Of a stretch of DNA of 13,508 nt, positions 7,281-13,508 are shown in pieces. Origin of the DNA: Candidatus Fermentibacterota bacterium. Its GTDB lineage: Bacteria; JAFGKV01. The notes under the pieces were generated by a model. That model saw nothing but the letters and a program-made list of their open reading frames with translations. It was not told where the DNA came from and did no database searches. Location: the NCBI GenBank assembly GCA_016928395.1, contig JAFGKV010000129.1, forward strand, positions 1 through 13,508, in the 5' to 3' direction. The translations under genes and the position numbers were made by a program. How positions within the stretch are numbered: the first letter of the stretch is position 1; each line of letters begins with the position of its first letter.

Positions 7281-8687
7281 TCAGAATCCCCATCCGACCT
7301 CTTCCATGACGAACACCAGCAGGCCGCCGTAGACCCAGGCAGTGGGGAGACGGATGCTGTACCAGTCGTGATTGCGGCCCACGCCGCTCTGCGCTACCTT
7401 GAAAGGCTCGGTGGGGAGGAACCCGACGTAAAAGTCAGCCAGCACGGTGGAATCCGAGTAGGGTTGCGCCCGCACTGAGATCGGCGACCGCAGATCCTGA
7501 CGAATCGACACCCGCATCGTCCTCGACCATATTCCGTCGGAGGCGAATCCCTCCTCGACACACTCAGCCATTCTGATGTAGCCATAAGTACGGGGCGGAG
7601 CATCGGTCTCGCACCACCCATTATACACACCGCGGAGCCTCACCGTATCACCCGCTGCGATCCCTACAAAGACGGGGCTGTAGTTCTCCCCAGTGACGCC
7701 TCCGGGCGACCCATGCACATTCACGCCATCCCGCGCCGCAACGCCGGTACGCGGGCTGTATCGACGGCACTCCCCTGAAGACTTGTCCGCGCGAATCACC
7801 CCTTTATCGGTGCCGATCCAGTACTCCCGATCATCCTCATCCACGGACAGGATCGCCAAGGGCACGGGGGGCAGAGCCAGCTCCGTCCACGGCTCGAAGG
7901 TCGCAGTCTCTGGCGCGAACCGGATCAAACCGGAGGCTGGTTCAGCATTTGATTCATACCAGCGCTCGGCGGTCGCGAGGATGATAGAGTTGCCCTCAAC
8001 GAAGCAGTCGGTCACCACACCCTTGAAAATGCCGGACGGGTAGAAGCTGAATGTAGTACTCGGGAGATCAAAGACCCCGACACCGGCGGCGATGTATCCC
8101 TCCATATCACCGACATGGTACGCGAAGACGACCTTCCCGTTCCAGGCAACCGGGTGGAAGAACGGGAACTGACTCTGAGACCTACTCCAGGTTGCCATCG
8201 TGGCAGACAGAGGAGGCGGCGTCGGTGGAACGAAGATACGCCGTAGATGGCCATCATCGATAATGAGGGTATCCATGTTCACGACATACGTAACGTCACC
8301 CGAGCGGAGAGTGTCCGCCATGGTCCACGGCTTGCGCGCTACTCGTTTCGAGACCTCGAGACTCCCGGTGGCCCGATCGAAGTACGCCCTCCACCCCTGC
8401 ATCTCGACGGCGATGCGATCACCGGACTCTCGCAGGCCGTCGATCCTGTTCGACATGAGCCCATTGCCCACACCGTAGTTCGCCCAGGTCTCGTTTCGCC
8501 GGTCAAACACAAACAGCCCAAATGTGTTGCTGCCCCAGTCGGTGTTGCAGCCGCAGTAGACGAAGGAGCTGTCTACCAGGGTGTGTTCGATCAGAACCTC
8601 GTCGATCGAGTGCCTACTCTCGCCCCATGCGAGAGCGAGCTGTGGAATCACCAGGAGCAACGCGAGACGCACACCGGTCCGTGCCAT
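7281..8687 (-). CDS. Secreted beta-propeller-like protein with C-terminal SH3-like domain
   Basis: This 468-residue protein begins with a clear signal peptide (Arg-containing start, hydrophobic core, LALA at 17-20 before Trp21). The body resembles two-component-regulator-propeller repeats: FGLFVFDRRNETWANYG then NGLMSNRIDGL (56-85), and YWIGTDKGVIRADKSSGECRRYS (289-311). Both are typical of blades in which 'W.GT..GL.R.D' strands recur. The last ~65 residues fit a bacterial SH3-like domain: ISVRAQPYSDSTVL, then HDWYSIRL and AWVYGGLL. Such domains often bind peptidoglycan or other cell-wall material. No enzyme motif is seen. The ATG at 8687 has GAAGGGGGT eight bases upstream. It stands alone between gene-free stretches, downstream of menA in the same orientation. 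Blade number and ligand cannot be determined by eye. Confidence 0.8.
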   Translation of the reverse strand: MARTGVRLALLLVIPQLALAWGESRHSIDEVLIEHTLVDSSFVYCGCNTDWGSNTFGLFVFDRRNETWANYGVGNGLMSNRIDGLRESGDRIAVEMQGWRAYFDRATGSLEVSKRVARKPWTMADTLRSGDVTYVVNMDTLIIDDGHLRRIFVPPTPPPLSATMATWSRSQSQFPFFHPVAWNGKVVFAYHVGDMEGYIAAGVGVFDLPSTTFSFYPSGIFKGVVTDCFVEGNSIILATAERWYESNAEPASGLIRFAPETATFEPWTELALPPVPLAILSVDEDDREYWIGTDKGVIRADKSSGECRRYSPRTGVAARDGVNVHGSPGGVTGENYSPVFVGIAAGDTVRLRGVYNGWCETDAPPRTYGYIRMAECVEEGFASDGIWSRTMRVSIRQDLRSPISVRAQPYSDSTVLADFYVGFLPTEPFKVAQSGVGRNHDWYSIRLPTAWVYGGLLVFVMEEVGWGF

Positions 8688-8898
8688 GGCGGCCGACCCC
8701 CTTCAGGCTATGGGTGATGTTTTGCACCGCGCTCGACTCCCATATGAGCGCACGGCACACCGGGGAGAACACCGTATGGTGCAGAAGGTGCCCGGTATGA
8801 GGTCATTCTGAGGGTCGCGGCTCCTCCGGGACGAGCTGCAATGAGCCTCAGCCGAGGACCGATGTCAACCGGAGGGAAAACCCGCCAATGAAGCAGGC
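8688..8898. other. Intergenic DNA between menA and the propeller gene
   Basis: These 211 bases hold the ribosome binding site of the downstream gene and a small dyad (CCTC...GAGG), but no clear terminator for menA and no well-matched -35/-10 pair. No coding frame is evident. Confidence 0.35.
8696..8704 (-). promoter_or_regulatory. Ribosome binding site of the propeller protein
   Basis: GAAGGGGGT on the minus strand, eight bases before the ATG at 8687, supports that start, which also gives a complete signal peptide. Confidence 0.6.
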
Positions 8899-9828
8899 TC
8901 AGAGCCCGAGAATCCTCCCAAGGACCAGACCCGCCGTGAACAGGAGCCCAAAGGTCAGGTTGAGTTGGGCGGTGGCCGCGTCGAGTACGACGAAGGGCGG
9001 GGGATCGCCCGTCGTGGGCCGGGCGTATGCACTACGGATGAGCCCGGTTGTTTGAGGGATAGCCAGAAAGACCAGGAGGCATGTCCACGGCATCCGCGGT
9101 GTGATAGCCCAGACCTGGCTCGCTGCAATCATGAGAACGGCCAGGAGGAGAGCGCCGGCGGTGAGCACGGCATAGTACAGGAAGGACCCACGATCACCGA
9201 GACGCTGGGCCAGTGACCGTGCCCCCAGTTCTCCGTCGCGTCCGATATCGCGCCAGTTATTGGCGTGAAGAATGCCGACGACGAGCATGGCCTGCGGGAA
9301 ACCCCATACCACGGGCGTCCATGTCAGGCGCCCTGTCTGCACGAACCAGCTTCCGGCTGCGACACCGACGCCGAAGGCGAACAGAATCGCGAGGTCACCG
9401 AGGCCGCGATACTTCAGATGCAACGGGGGCGCCGTGTAGCACACCGCAAGGAGCAGGCCGCCCAGGCCGATGGCCGCCACCAGCACGCCTCTGAGGAACA
9501 CGAAGTAGATTCCGATTCCGGCGCCAAAGATGGCGCAATAGGTGGCGAGCTTCAGGGCCTGCCGCGCCGTGATCAGCCCCCGGACCACTGCGCCGCTCAC
9601 CGGGATGACATGCCGGTCGATGCCCTTCGCATAGTCATAGGCGTCGTTGACCAGGTTGCCCGCCGCATGGATCAAGGCCACACCCAGGCTTGCGAGGAAC
9701 AGGTGAATGACATTGAGGGGCACCCCAGTATACCATGCCGCCGCCGCACCGATGAGCGCCGGCATGATGGATGCCGGAAATGCATACGGCCGAATAGCAA
9801 TCCAGAAAACTCGAAGTTGCGCGATCAT
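8899..9828 (-). CDS. menA: MenA-type 1,4-dihydroxy-2-naphthoate prenyltransferase (UbiA superfamily)
   Basis: This is a 309-residue polytopic UbiA-family enzyme. MenA attaches a polyprenyl chain to DHNA at the membrane, giving demethylmenaquinone. The first Asp-rich motif is NDAYDYAKGID (61-71). The second is HANNWRDIGRDGELGARSLAQRLG (188-211). Both bind the Mg-prenyl diphosphate. YTAPPLHLKYRGLGD (131-145) and the N-terminal RPYAFPASIMPALIGAA (13-29) are MenA-like. The ordering and the NNxRD form favour MenA over UbiA or chlorophyll synthases, but another UbiA-family substrate is not excluded. The ATG at 9828 lacks a strong ribosome binding site. The gene lies 156 bases downstream of the sulfatase gene, whose 5' end duplicates this gene's 5' end. 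Confidence 0.9.
   Translation of the reverse strand: MIAQLRVFWIAIRPYAFPASIMPALIGAAAAWYTGVPLNVIHLFLASLGVALIHAAGNLVNDAYDYAKGIDRHVIPVSGAVVRGLITARQALKLATYCAIFGAGIGIYFVFLRGVLVAAIGLGGLLLAVCYTAPPLHLKYRGLGDLAILFAFGVGVAAGSWFVQTGRLTWTPVVWGFPQAMLVVGILHANNWRDIGRDGELGARSLAQRLGDRGSFLYYAVLTAGALLLAVLMIAASQVWAITPRMPWTCLLVFLAIPQTTGLIRSAYARPTTGDPPPFVVLDAATAQLNLTFGLLFTAGLVLGRILGL
9743..9828 (-). repeat. menA copy of an 86-base direct repeat
   Basis: The first 86 bases of menA match 12254-12339, the start of the sulfatase gene, at 74 of 86 positions without gaps. A 31-base block (9750-9780) is identical. The match stops at the start codon on the 5' side and fades at about codon 29 on the 3' side. MenA is the likely source because this segment is a conserved part of the MenA family. 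Confidence 0.9.
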
Positions 9829-9984
9829 GACGACCAGTGCCTGCCCGTGCGTACTCGTCGACTGAGTATCATCCGGAAGTAGAGCGGGGTAGCCTCGCCT
9901 GGTTTGACAAAGCGGTCAGATGAGAAGCGCAGATGACTGTCTCGGCCATGTGTTGCTGAGCAATTCGCACTCACGCCAGCGCCG
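9829..9984. other. Intergenic DNA upstream of menA
   Basis: This stretch contains an imperfect dyad, TACTC (9852-9856) and GAGTA (9864-9868) around a GTCGAC core, about 23 bases upstream of the menA start. It would be a reasonable place for an operator, but the symmetry is imperfect. No confident promoter or terminator is visible. Confidence 0.3.
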
Positions 9985-12339
9985 TCACCGAGCATCCCCG
10001 TTGGAGTCTGATTCTGATTCCGACTCTGACAGGTATCCCAGGAGCCGTAGCTGCTCCCGCAGTTCGCCCGTTGGGCTGAATATGCGTGGCCTCGTCTTCG
10101 GCTGCAGCGGCCTCTCGGCGCGCGTCAGGGCAGACTGAAGGCTTTCGGCCATGGCGCGAGCAATCCCTGGCTCGTCGGCCAGGCGGTTCCGTGTCTCAGC
10201 CGGGTCTTCATCTAGGAAATAGAGTGCCGGTTCAAGGGAGTAGGGATCTCTTCGCGCGACACCTGCGGCGCCCTTCTCATCCAGAATGGCGATGTACTTC
10301 ATGCTGCCTGAGATGAGGCATGCTCTTCGCGTCTTCGATCGGCACTTGTCATTCAGGGCAAGCACTGGCACCACTCGGTGCTGCGTTTTCATCTCCAACA
10401 AGGGTCTGACACTGGCTCCGTCGCAACCCTGCGGGACAGTGAGGCCCAACAGCTCACACACGGTCGGCATAAGATCAACGGTGCTGATGGGGATATCGAC
10501 ATATCTCGTCCCTCGGCAACTGATACCGGGAGCATGGAGATAGAACGGTACACTCAGCAGTTCCGTGTGCACCGAGGATGCCGAGTGCTCGGCGTATAAT
10601 CGGGAGTGATCCCAGAACTCCTCACCATGGTCGCTAAGCACTATGACCACCGTATTCGACCAGAAGCGCAGGCTGTCCAACAGGGCGAACAGCCCCACAG
10701 TTGCATCACATGCGTTGGCAACGCCACCATCATACGCCGCTTGCACATAGGTGGTCTCCGCAGGGGTCAGGTGTTGCCAGGGAATCGAACTCGGGTCTAT
10801 CGGATTCTCTCCCGCGGACAGGTCGCCAAGCCGGCCCCGCGGTAGTTCCCGGCAGAACCTGTCCCTCGTGTAGGGCACGTGGCTTTCGTAGGTATGCACA
10901 AAGAGGAAGAACGGACGGGGCGGGGTACCTCTCAGCCAGGCACGGAGCGGTGGAAAGACATCCTCGACCTTGCCGTATCCATCGAGTGGGTAGTGGAACT
11001 CGTGGAACCCCTGTTCGAACCCTGGGGTGCGCAGTGCGCCTCCACCCGTGAAGGCCGCGCAGTAGTACCCGTTCTTCCGCAGGATCTCGCTAAGGGTTGT
11101 GTACTGGCGAGGAACTACTTCTTCCGTATGTATGTTGAGGAAACGCGAAGTCATGAACTTGGCAGTTGCAGGCACTGTCACTGGCCCCGCCGAGTAGGCC
11201 TTCCGAAAGATGAAGAAGCCCTTCTCGTCTGCAATCGAATCCAGCCGGGTTGATGTGGGCCGTGTGGTGTAGCCATGGGACCCCAGCCGGTCAGCTCGCA
11301 TCGTGTCAAGATCGATCAGAATCACATTGTACGCGCCTGGAGGCATGCTCCTCCGGGTGAGGATCACCGGTTCGCCAATCGCGATCACCTCAGAGGGCCG
11401 CCCCTCCGAAATGAACCTGAGGCTGTCGCACCGATCCGGGAGAGGCTCCTTGAGGGTGTGGGTGAGCCATGGCCCATCTCGTGTGCCCGGACTATCTTGA
11501 AGCGGGGCTTCCCGCCACTGGCCGTCGATCCAGATCTCGGCACGGACGCCGGCAATCCCAAGAAGCTCTGCCGAGTGGAACTGCACTCTTGCTTCTACAT
11601 CTCTCTTTGGAAGGGTCAGCGAAAGCGTATCTTGACCAACAAGAGCAACGCAGTCCCTCGTGACCCCATTGGCCGAAAGGGGAAACTTCCGCATCATTAG
11701 CATGCCATCGGGCGTATCACCGAATCCACGCACGTCTAACGAGGCCAGGGCTCTCGCTCGCTCGCGCTCCCAATTATCCGTAGCGCGGGGCATTGCGAGG
11801 ATTCTGACTCCTTGGATCGGTATCTCTTCATCACGCGGTAGAGGGAACCTGATCGCCAGTGTCGTGACCCCCTCGTGAGGTACTTCGAGCCACAACTGTG
11901 TGCGTTTCCTCAAGAAGACTTCGCTCCTGCTGGAGTCACCATCTCCCTTCGCGACAAGAACTACGGGGTGAGAGAAGTCGATCGGCTCTTTCGGGAAGAG
12001 TGAGCAGAGCATGATCTCGTCTTCCGATAGAGAAGCCCGAACCTTCAGCTCGACCTGTTGGCCCTGCCCGAGCAGTGACCGGCTTTCCGCCCGAAGCCCG
12101 ATGGCGGCGATCTGGTCTCCGTACCTGATTTCGTCATCGATGCTGCCGATATCCGCAACCACTCGCCATGGCCCGGCAGCCTCAGGCTCAGGGATCTGGT
12201 CCAAGAGGCCGACAACTGCCGGGTGCTCCGCCGCGCAGCCACAGAGAAGCACGGCCGCAGCGATGAGCGCCGGCATGATGGATGCCGGAAAGGCATAGGG
12301 CCGCATCGCAATCCACAAGCCTCGAAGTTGATCCTTCAT
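9985..12339 (-). CDS. Sulfatase/alkaline-phosphatase-superfamily protein with MenA-derived N-terminus
   Basis: 784 residues. Residues 1-35 form a basic start plus hydrophobic segment ending LLCGC, a lipobox-like site with Cys35 as candidate lipidated residue, so an exported lipoprotein is likely. Residues 4-29 are near-identical to MenA. Residues about 40-330 form a probably beta-rich domain I do not recognise. The catalytic domain starts at NVILIDLDTMRADRLGSHGY (338-357). It continues with AYSAGPVTVPATAKF (381-395), HTYESHVPY (482-490) and SDHGEEFWDH (569-578). The nucleophile position is Thr388, where formylglycine sulfatases need Cys or Ser, so a phospho-transferase or phosphohydrolase role (as with Thr in LtaS-like enzymes) is at least as likely as sulfate hydrolysis. 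The tail ends with SESESESDS. Start ATG 12339 has GGGAG eight bases upstream; Met12 (12306) is an alternative. Confidence 0.87.
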   Translation of the reverse strand: MKDQLRGLWIAMRPYAFPASIMPALIAAAVLLCGCAAEHPAVVGLLDQIPEPEAAGPWRVVADIGSIDDEIRYGDQIAAIGLRAESRSLLGQGQQVELKVRASLSEDEIMLCSLFPKEPIDFSHPVVLVAKGDGDSSRSEVFLRKRTQLWLEVPHEGVTTLAIRFPLPRDEEIPIQGVRILAMPRATDNWERERARALASLDVRGFGDTPDGMLMMRKFPLSANGVTRDCVALVGQDTLSLTLPKRDVEARVQFHSAELLGIAGVRAEIWIDGQWREAPLQDSPGTRDGPWLTHTLKEPLPDRCDSLRFISEGRPSEVIAIGEPVILTRRSMPPGAYNVILIDLDTMRADRLGSHGYTTRPTSTRLDSIADEKGFFIFRKAYSAGPVTVPATAKFMTSRFLNIHTEEVVPRQYTTLSEILRKNGYYCAAFTGGGALRTPGFEQGFHEFHYPLDGYGKVEDVFPPLRAWLRGTPPRPFFLFVHTYESHVPYTRDRFCRELPRGRLGDLSAGENPIDPSSIPWQHLTPAETTYVQAAYDGGVANACDATVGLFALLDSLRFWSNTVVIVLSDHGEEFWDHSRLYAEHSASSVHTELLSVPFYLHAPGISCRGTRYVDIPISTVDLMPTVCELLGLTVPQGCDGASVRPLLEMKTQHRVVPVLALNDKCRSKTRRACLISGSMKYIAILDEKGAAGVARRDPYSLEPALYFLDEDPAETRNRLADEPGIARAMAESLQSALTRAERPLQPKTRPRIFSPTGELREQLRLLGYLSESESESDSNGDAR
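10007..10030. repeat. Hexamer microsatellite encoding the Ser/Glu tail
   Basis: Four imperfect plus-strand hexamers run in tandem: TCTGAT, TCTGAT, TCCGAC, TCTGAC. On the coding strand they give alternating Ser with Glu or Asp just before the sulfatase stop codon. Whole-hexamer slippage would change tail length without a frameshift. Confidence 0.7.
12254..12339 (-). repeat. Sulfatase copy of the 86-base direct repeat
   Basis: This is the partner of 9743-9828. Differences are concentrated in codons 1-16 (11 changes, including silent ones at Ala11, Pro14 and Ala16). Codons 17-26 are identical at every base. Codon 27 differs by one base (Gly in MenA, Ala here). Confidence 0.9.
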
Positions 12340-12347
12340 GGTCCCCT

Positions 12348-12352
12348 CTCCC
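12348..12352 (-). promoter_or_regulatory. Ribosome binding site of the sulfatase
   Basis: GGGAG on the minus strand, eight bases before ATG 12339, is part of a longer purine run (12343-12352). It lies outside the menA-derived segment, so the fused gene has its own translation start signal. Confidence 0.6.
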
Positions 12353-12373
12353 GCAAGAAGAACTCCGGCGTCA

Positions 12374-12393
12374 CTATTCTAATGTTAGAATAG
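12374..12393. promoter_or_regulatory. 20-bp AT-rich palindrome upstream of the sulfatase; candidate operator
   Basis: CTATTCTAA (12374-12382) and TTAGAATAG (12385-12393) are perfect inverted repeats separated by TG. This A+T-rich island lies in otherwise GC-rich DNA, 35 bases before the sulfatase ATG. On the minus strand it contains TAGAAT, one base off a -10 hexamer, though no good -35 is seen. A dimeric repressor overlapping the promoter is plausible. A transcription-termination role is less likely, as no T-run follows. Confidence 0.5.
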
Positions 12394-12396
12394 CTT

Positions 12397-12411
12397 GAAG
12401 AGACGCTCTTC
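12397..12411. repeat. Short inverted repeat next to the palindrome
   Basis: GAAGAG and CTCTTC are exact inverted complements around ACG, three bases beyond the 20-bp palindrome. Together the two dyads make a compact symmetric unit, which could be a tandem regulatory site or the end of a small mobile intergenic element. Confidence 0.4.
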
Positions 12412-12606
12412 GCCGGTGCGCCGGGGGTCGAAGATGCGCACGCGTCTCCACCCCGTGCGACCAGGAGGGCGCCGTCGTCGTTGCGGGCCTCTTTGCCCGC
12501 GGGTGCATCGACCGCAGCCAGAATGCGTTCACCGGCAATCCCTGGCACTTCATTCAAGGCATCCCCGGAGCACGGCGTCAAGGCCTCGTCCGCGCCCGAC
12601 GCGGCG
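12412..12606. other. Intergenic DNA with coding-like fragments
   Basis: No complete gene. A plus-strand frame without a start, open from 12399 to a stop at 12657, has mostly G or C third positions and reads protein-like in part (GNPWHFIQGIPGA). A minus-strand frame ending in the 20-bp palindrome reads RVRIFDPRRTGEERLFKLF before a stop, with similarly biased codons over about 18 codons. They cannot both be real. Chance in GC-rich DNA or gene remnants are both possible. Confidence 0.25.
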
Positions 12607-13508
12607 TCATGGTGAGTCCTGCCGTGTACGCACGTCATCTTTGGATGACTGCCATGTGAGGATGTGGATCCTCCACCCGGGCACTACCGTAGGGCAGGTA
12701 ATGCTCCGCTCTGTCTCGTAGCCGGGCACCACACTCAAAGCCACGACATACCGAGGTTCGATCTGGGGCGCCCACAATCGTATCCACCACGGCGCATAGG
12801 CTGCCGGGGTGTGCTGGGTGGACGACCCGCGCCAGGCATGTCGCCAGCCCGCCCACTCGTAGCCGCCGTCAATGGTATCAGGATCAACACCCTGCTCCTC
12901 CAACCCTGCGATCTGCTCCCCGCGGCACCGGTTCCACGACAGATAGTCGTGGGTGCCGATGACCGACAGTATCCCCATGACGGCCATTGAGGCCCAGACC
13001 CACGGCCGAATCCGGCCGAGCTTCGGCACCAGGTCAATCACGAACAGCGGCAGGAGGGGCACGAGGTACCGATCGTAGAACGGCGGAAGAGCCGCCAGAA
13101 TCGCCAGCCAGACGATGCCCAAGGCCAAGCCTCCCCGCGCGCGGAGCGCTCCCCAAAACGCCCAGAGCCAGAAGGCGCTACCACCCATGCCTACTACGAT
13201 CGCGCGCAACAGAGACGGGCCAAGAACCAAACCCCCGATCCACGGGATGATCCCCAGCAAGAGCCCGGCCCACGCCGGCAATGCCGACGGTGGAAGGACC
13301 CGCCCCACCAGGCCGATGGCGGCGCCGAGACTGCCCACCGACAGGGTCATCCAGAACCACGATGGCAGCGGGGGAGGCGCCCCCTGCACCCCGATGAATC
13401 CCAACCCCGCCGGATGCAGCACGTTCTCAAGGCTCGGCAAGGGCAACGGGGCGGGAGCGCCCAGCCACCACGCCTGGCCCCACGCCCACAGTATGAAGCA
13501 CGTCGGAA
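12607..13508 (-). CDS. C-terminal part of a GT39-like membrane glycosyltransferase (cut by window edge)
   Basis: The frame is open to the window edge, so the 5' end is missing; the codons before the in-frame TTG at 13446 continue as WWLGAPAPLPSLENVLHP, so that TTG is not the start. About 300 residues are visible. Several hydrophobic helices are followed by FYDRYLVPLLPLFVIDL, the conserved 'RY(L)(L)P(L)' segment found before the last helix of GT39/PMT-like enzymes. A soluble tail of roughly 100 residues follows (TIDGGYEWAGWRHAWRG onwards). The catalytic first loop with its acidic pair would lie outside the window. A polyprenyl-phosphate-sugar-dependent transferase is the likely role. It precedes the sulfatase on the same strand with 267 bases between them. 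Confidence 0.8.
   Translation of the reverse strand, partial: PTCFILWAWGQAWWLGAPAPLPLPSLENVLHPAGLGFIGVQGAPPPLPSWFWMTLSVGSLGAAIGLVGRVLPPSALPAWAGLLLGIIPWIGGLVLGPSLLRAIVVGMGGSAFWLWAFWGALRARGGLALGIVWLAILAALPPFYDRYLVPLLPLFVIDLVPKLGRIRPWVWASMAVMGILSVIGTHDYLSWNRCRGEQIAGLEEQGVDPDTIDGGYEWAGWRHAWRGSSTQHTPAAYAPWWIRLWAPQIEPRYVVALSVVPGYETERSITCPTVVPGWRIHILTWQSSKDDVRTRQDSP

Noticed and set aside
9904-9909. TTGACA, a perfect -35 hexamer on the plus strand
   Set aside because: No -10 element at the right spacing and no plus-strand gene downstream.
12336-12638. 100-codon minus-strand open frame between the partial GT-C gene and the sulfatase
   Set aside because: No ribosome binding site, no recognisable family, overlaps two real genes at its ends, and competes with other equally open frames.
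1-13508. CRISPR array, insertion sequence or prophage
   Set aside because: No regularly spaced repeats, no transposase or integrase frame and no terminal inverted repeats were seen. The only long repeat is the menA/sulfatase pair.

Overview
This is a GC-rich bacterial window in which every gene I can support lies on the minus strand, so the biological order runs from high to low coordinates. MEP-pathway isoprenoid genes (ispD, ispF), a menaquinone prenyltransferase (menA) and the SRP receptor ftsY mark it as a bacterial chromosome. The intergenic AT-poor hairpins and the secreted propeller protein are compatible with an uncultured environmental bacterium. Nothing here fixes the phylum and I do not name one.

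Layout, in order of transcription. (1) 13508-12607: C-terminal part of a polytopic GT39-like membrane glycosyltransferase, cut by the window edge. (2) 12606-12340: an intergenic stretch with two dyads just ahead of the next gene. (3) 12339-9985: a large alkaline-phosphatase/sulfatase-superfamily protein with a lipoprotein-like N-terminus, a roughly 300-residue domain of unknown type, and an acidic Ser/Glu tail. (4) 9828-8899: menA. (5) 8687-7281: a secreted beta-propeller-like protein with a C-terminal SH3-like domain. (6) 7280-6599: about 680 bases without a convincing gene. (7) 6580-270: a compact six-gene run, ftsY, three different GT-C membrane glycosyltransferase-like genes, ispD, ispF. 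Adjacent genes in this run overlap or nearly touch, which points to one translationally coupled operon. (8) 269-1: intergenic DNA with a REP-like hairpin.

The most unusual observation is that the sulfatase begins with a copy of the menA 5' end. Residues 4-29 of the two proteins match at 22 of 26 positions, and the DNA at 9743-9828 and 12254-12339 matches at 74 of 86 positions, including an unbroken 31-base block with no silent changes. The first membrane helix of a MenA-type enzyme appears to have been duplicated and reused as the export or lipoprotein signal of an unrelated enzyme.

How the genes may work together (inference): the ftsY operon joins membrane-protein targeting, three multi-pass enzymes that by family would use polyprenyl-phosphate sugars, and two steps of the pathway that makes the polyprenyl precursor. 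The upstream half adds another GT-C protein, a surface phospho- or sulfo-transferase/hydrolase and a prenyl-using membrane enzyme. The window as a whole leans towards envelope and isoprenoid biology.
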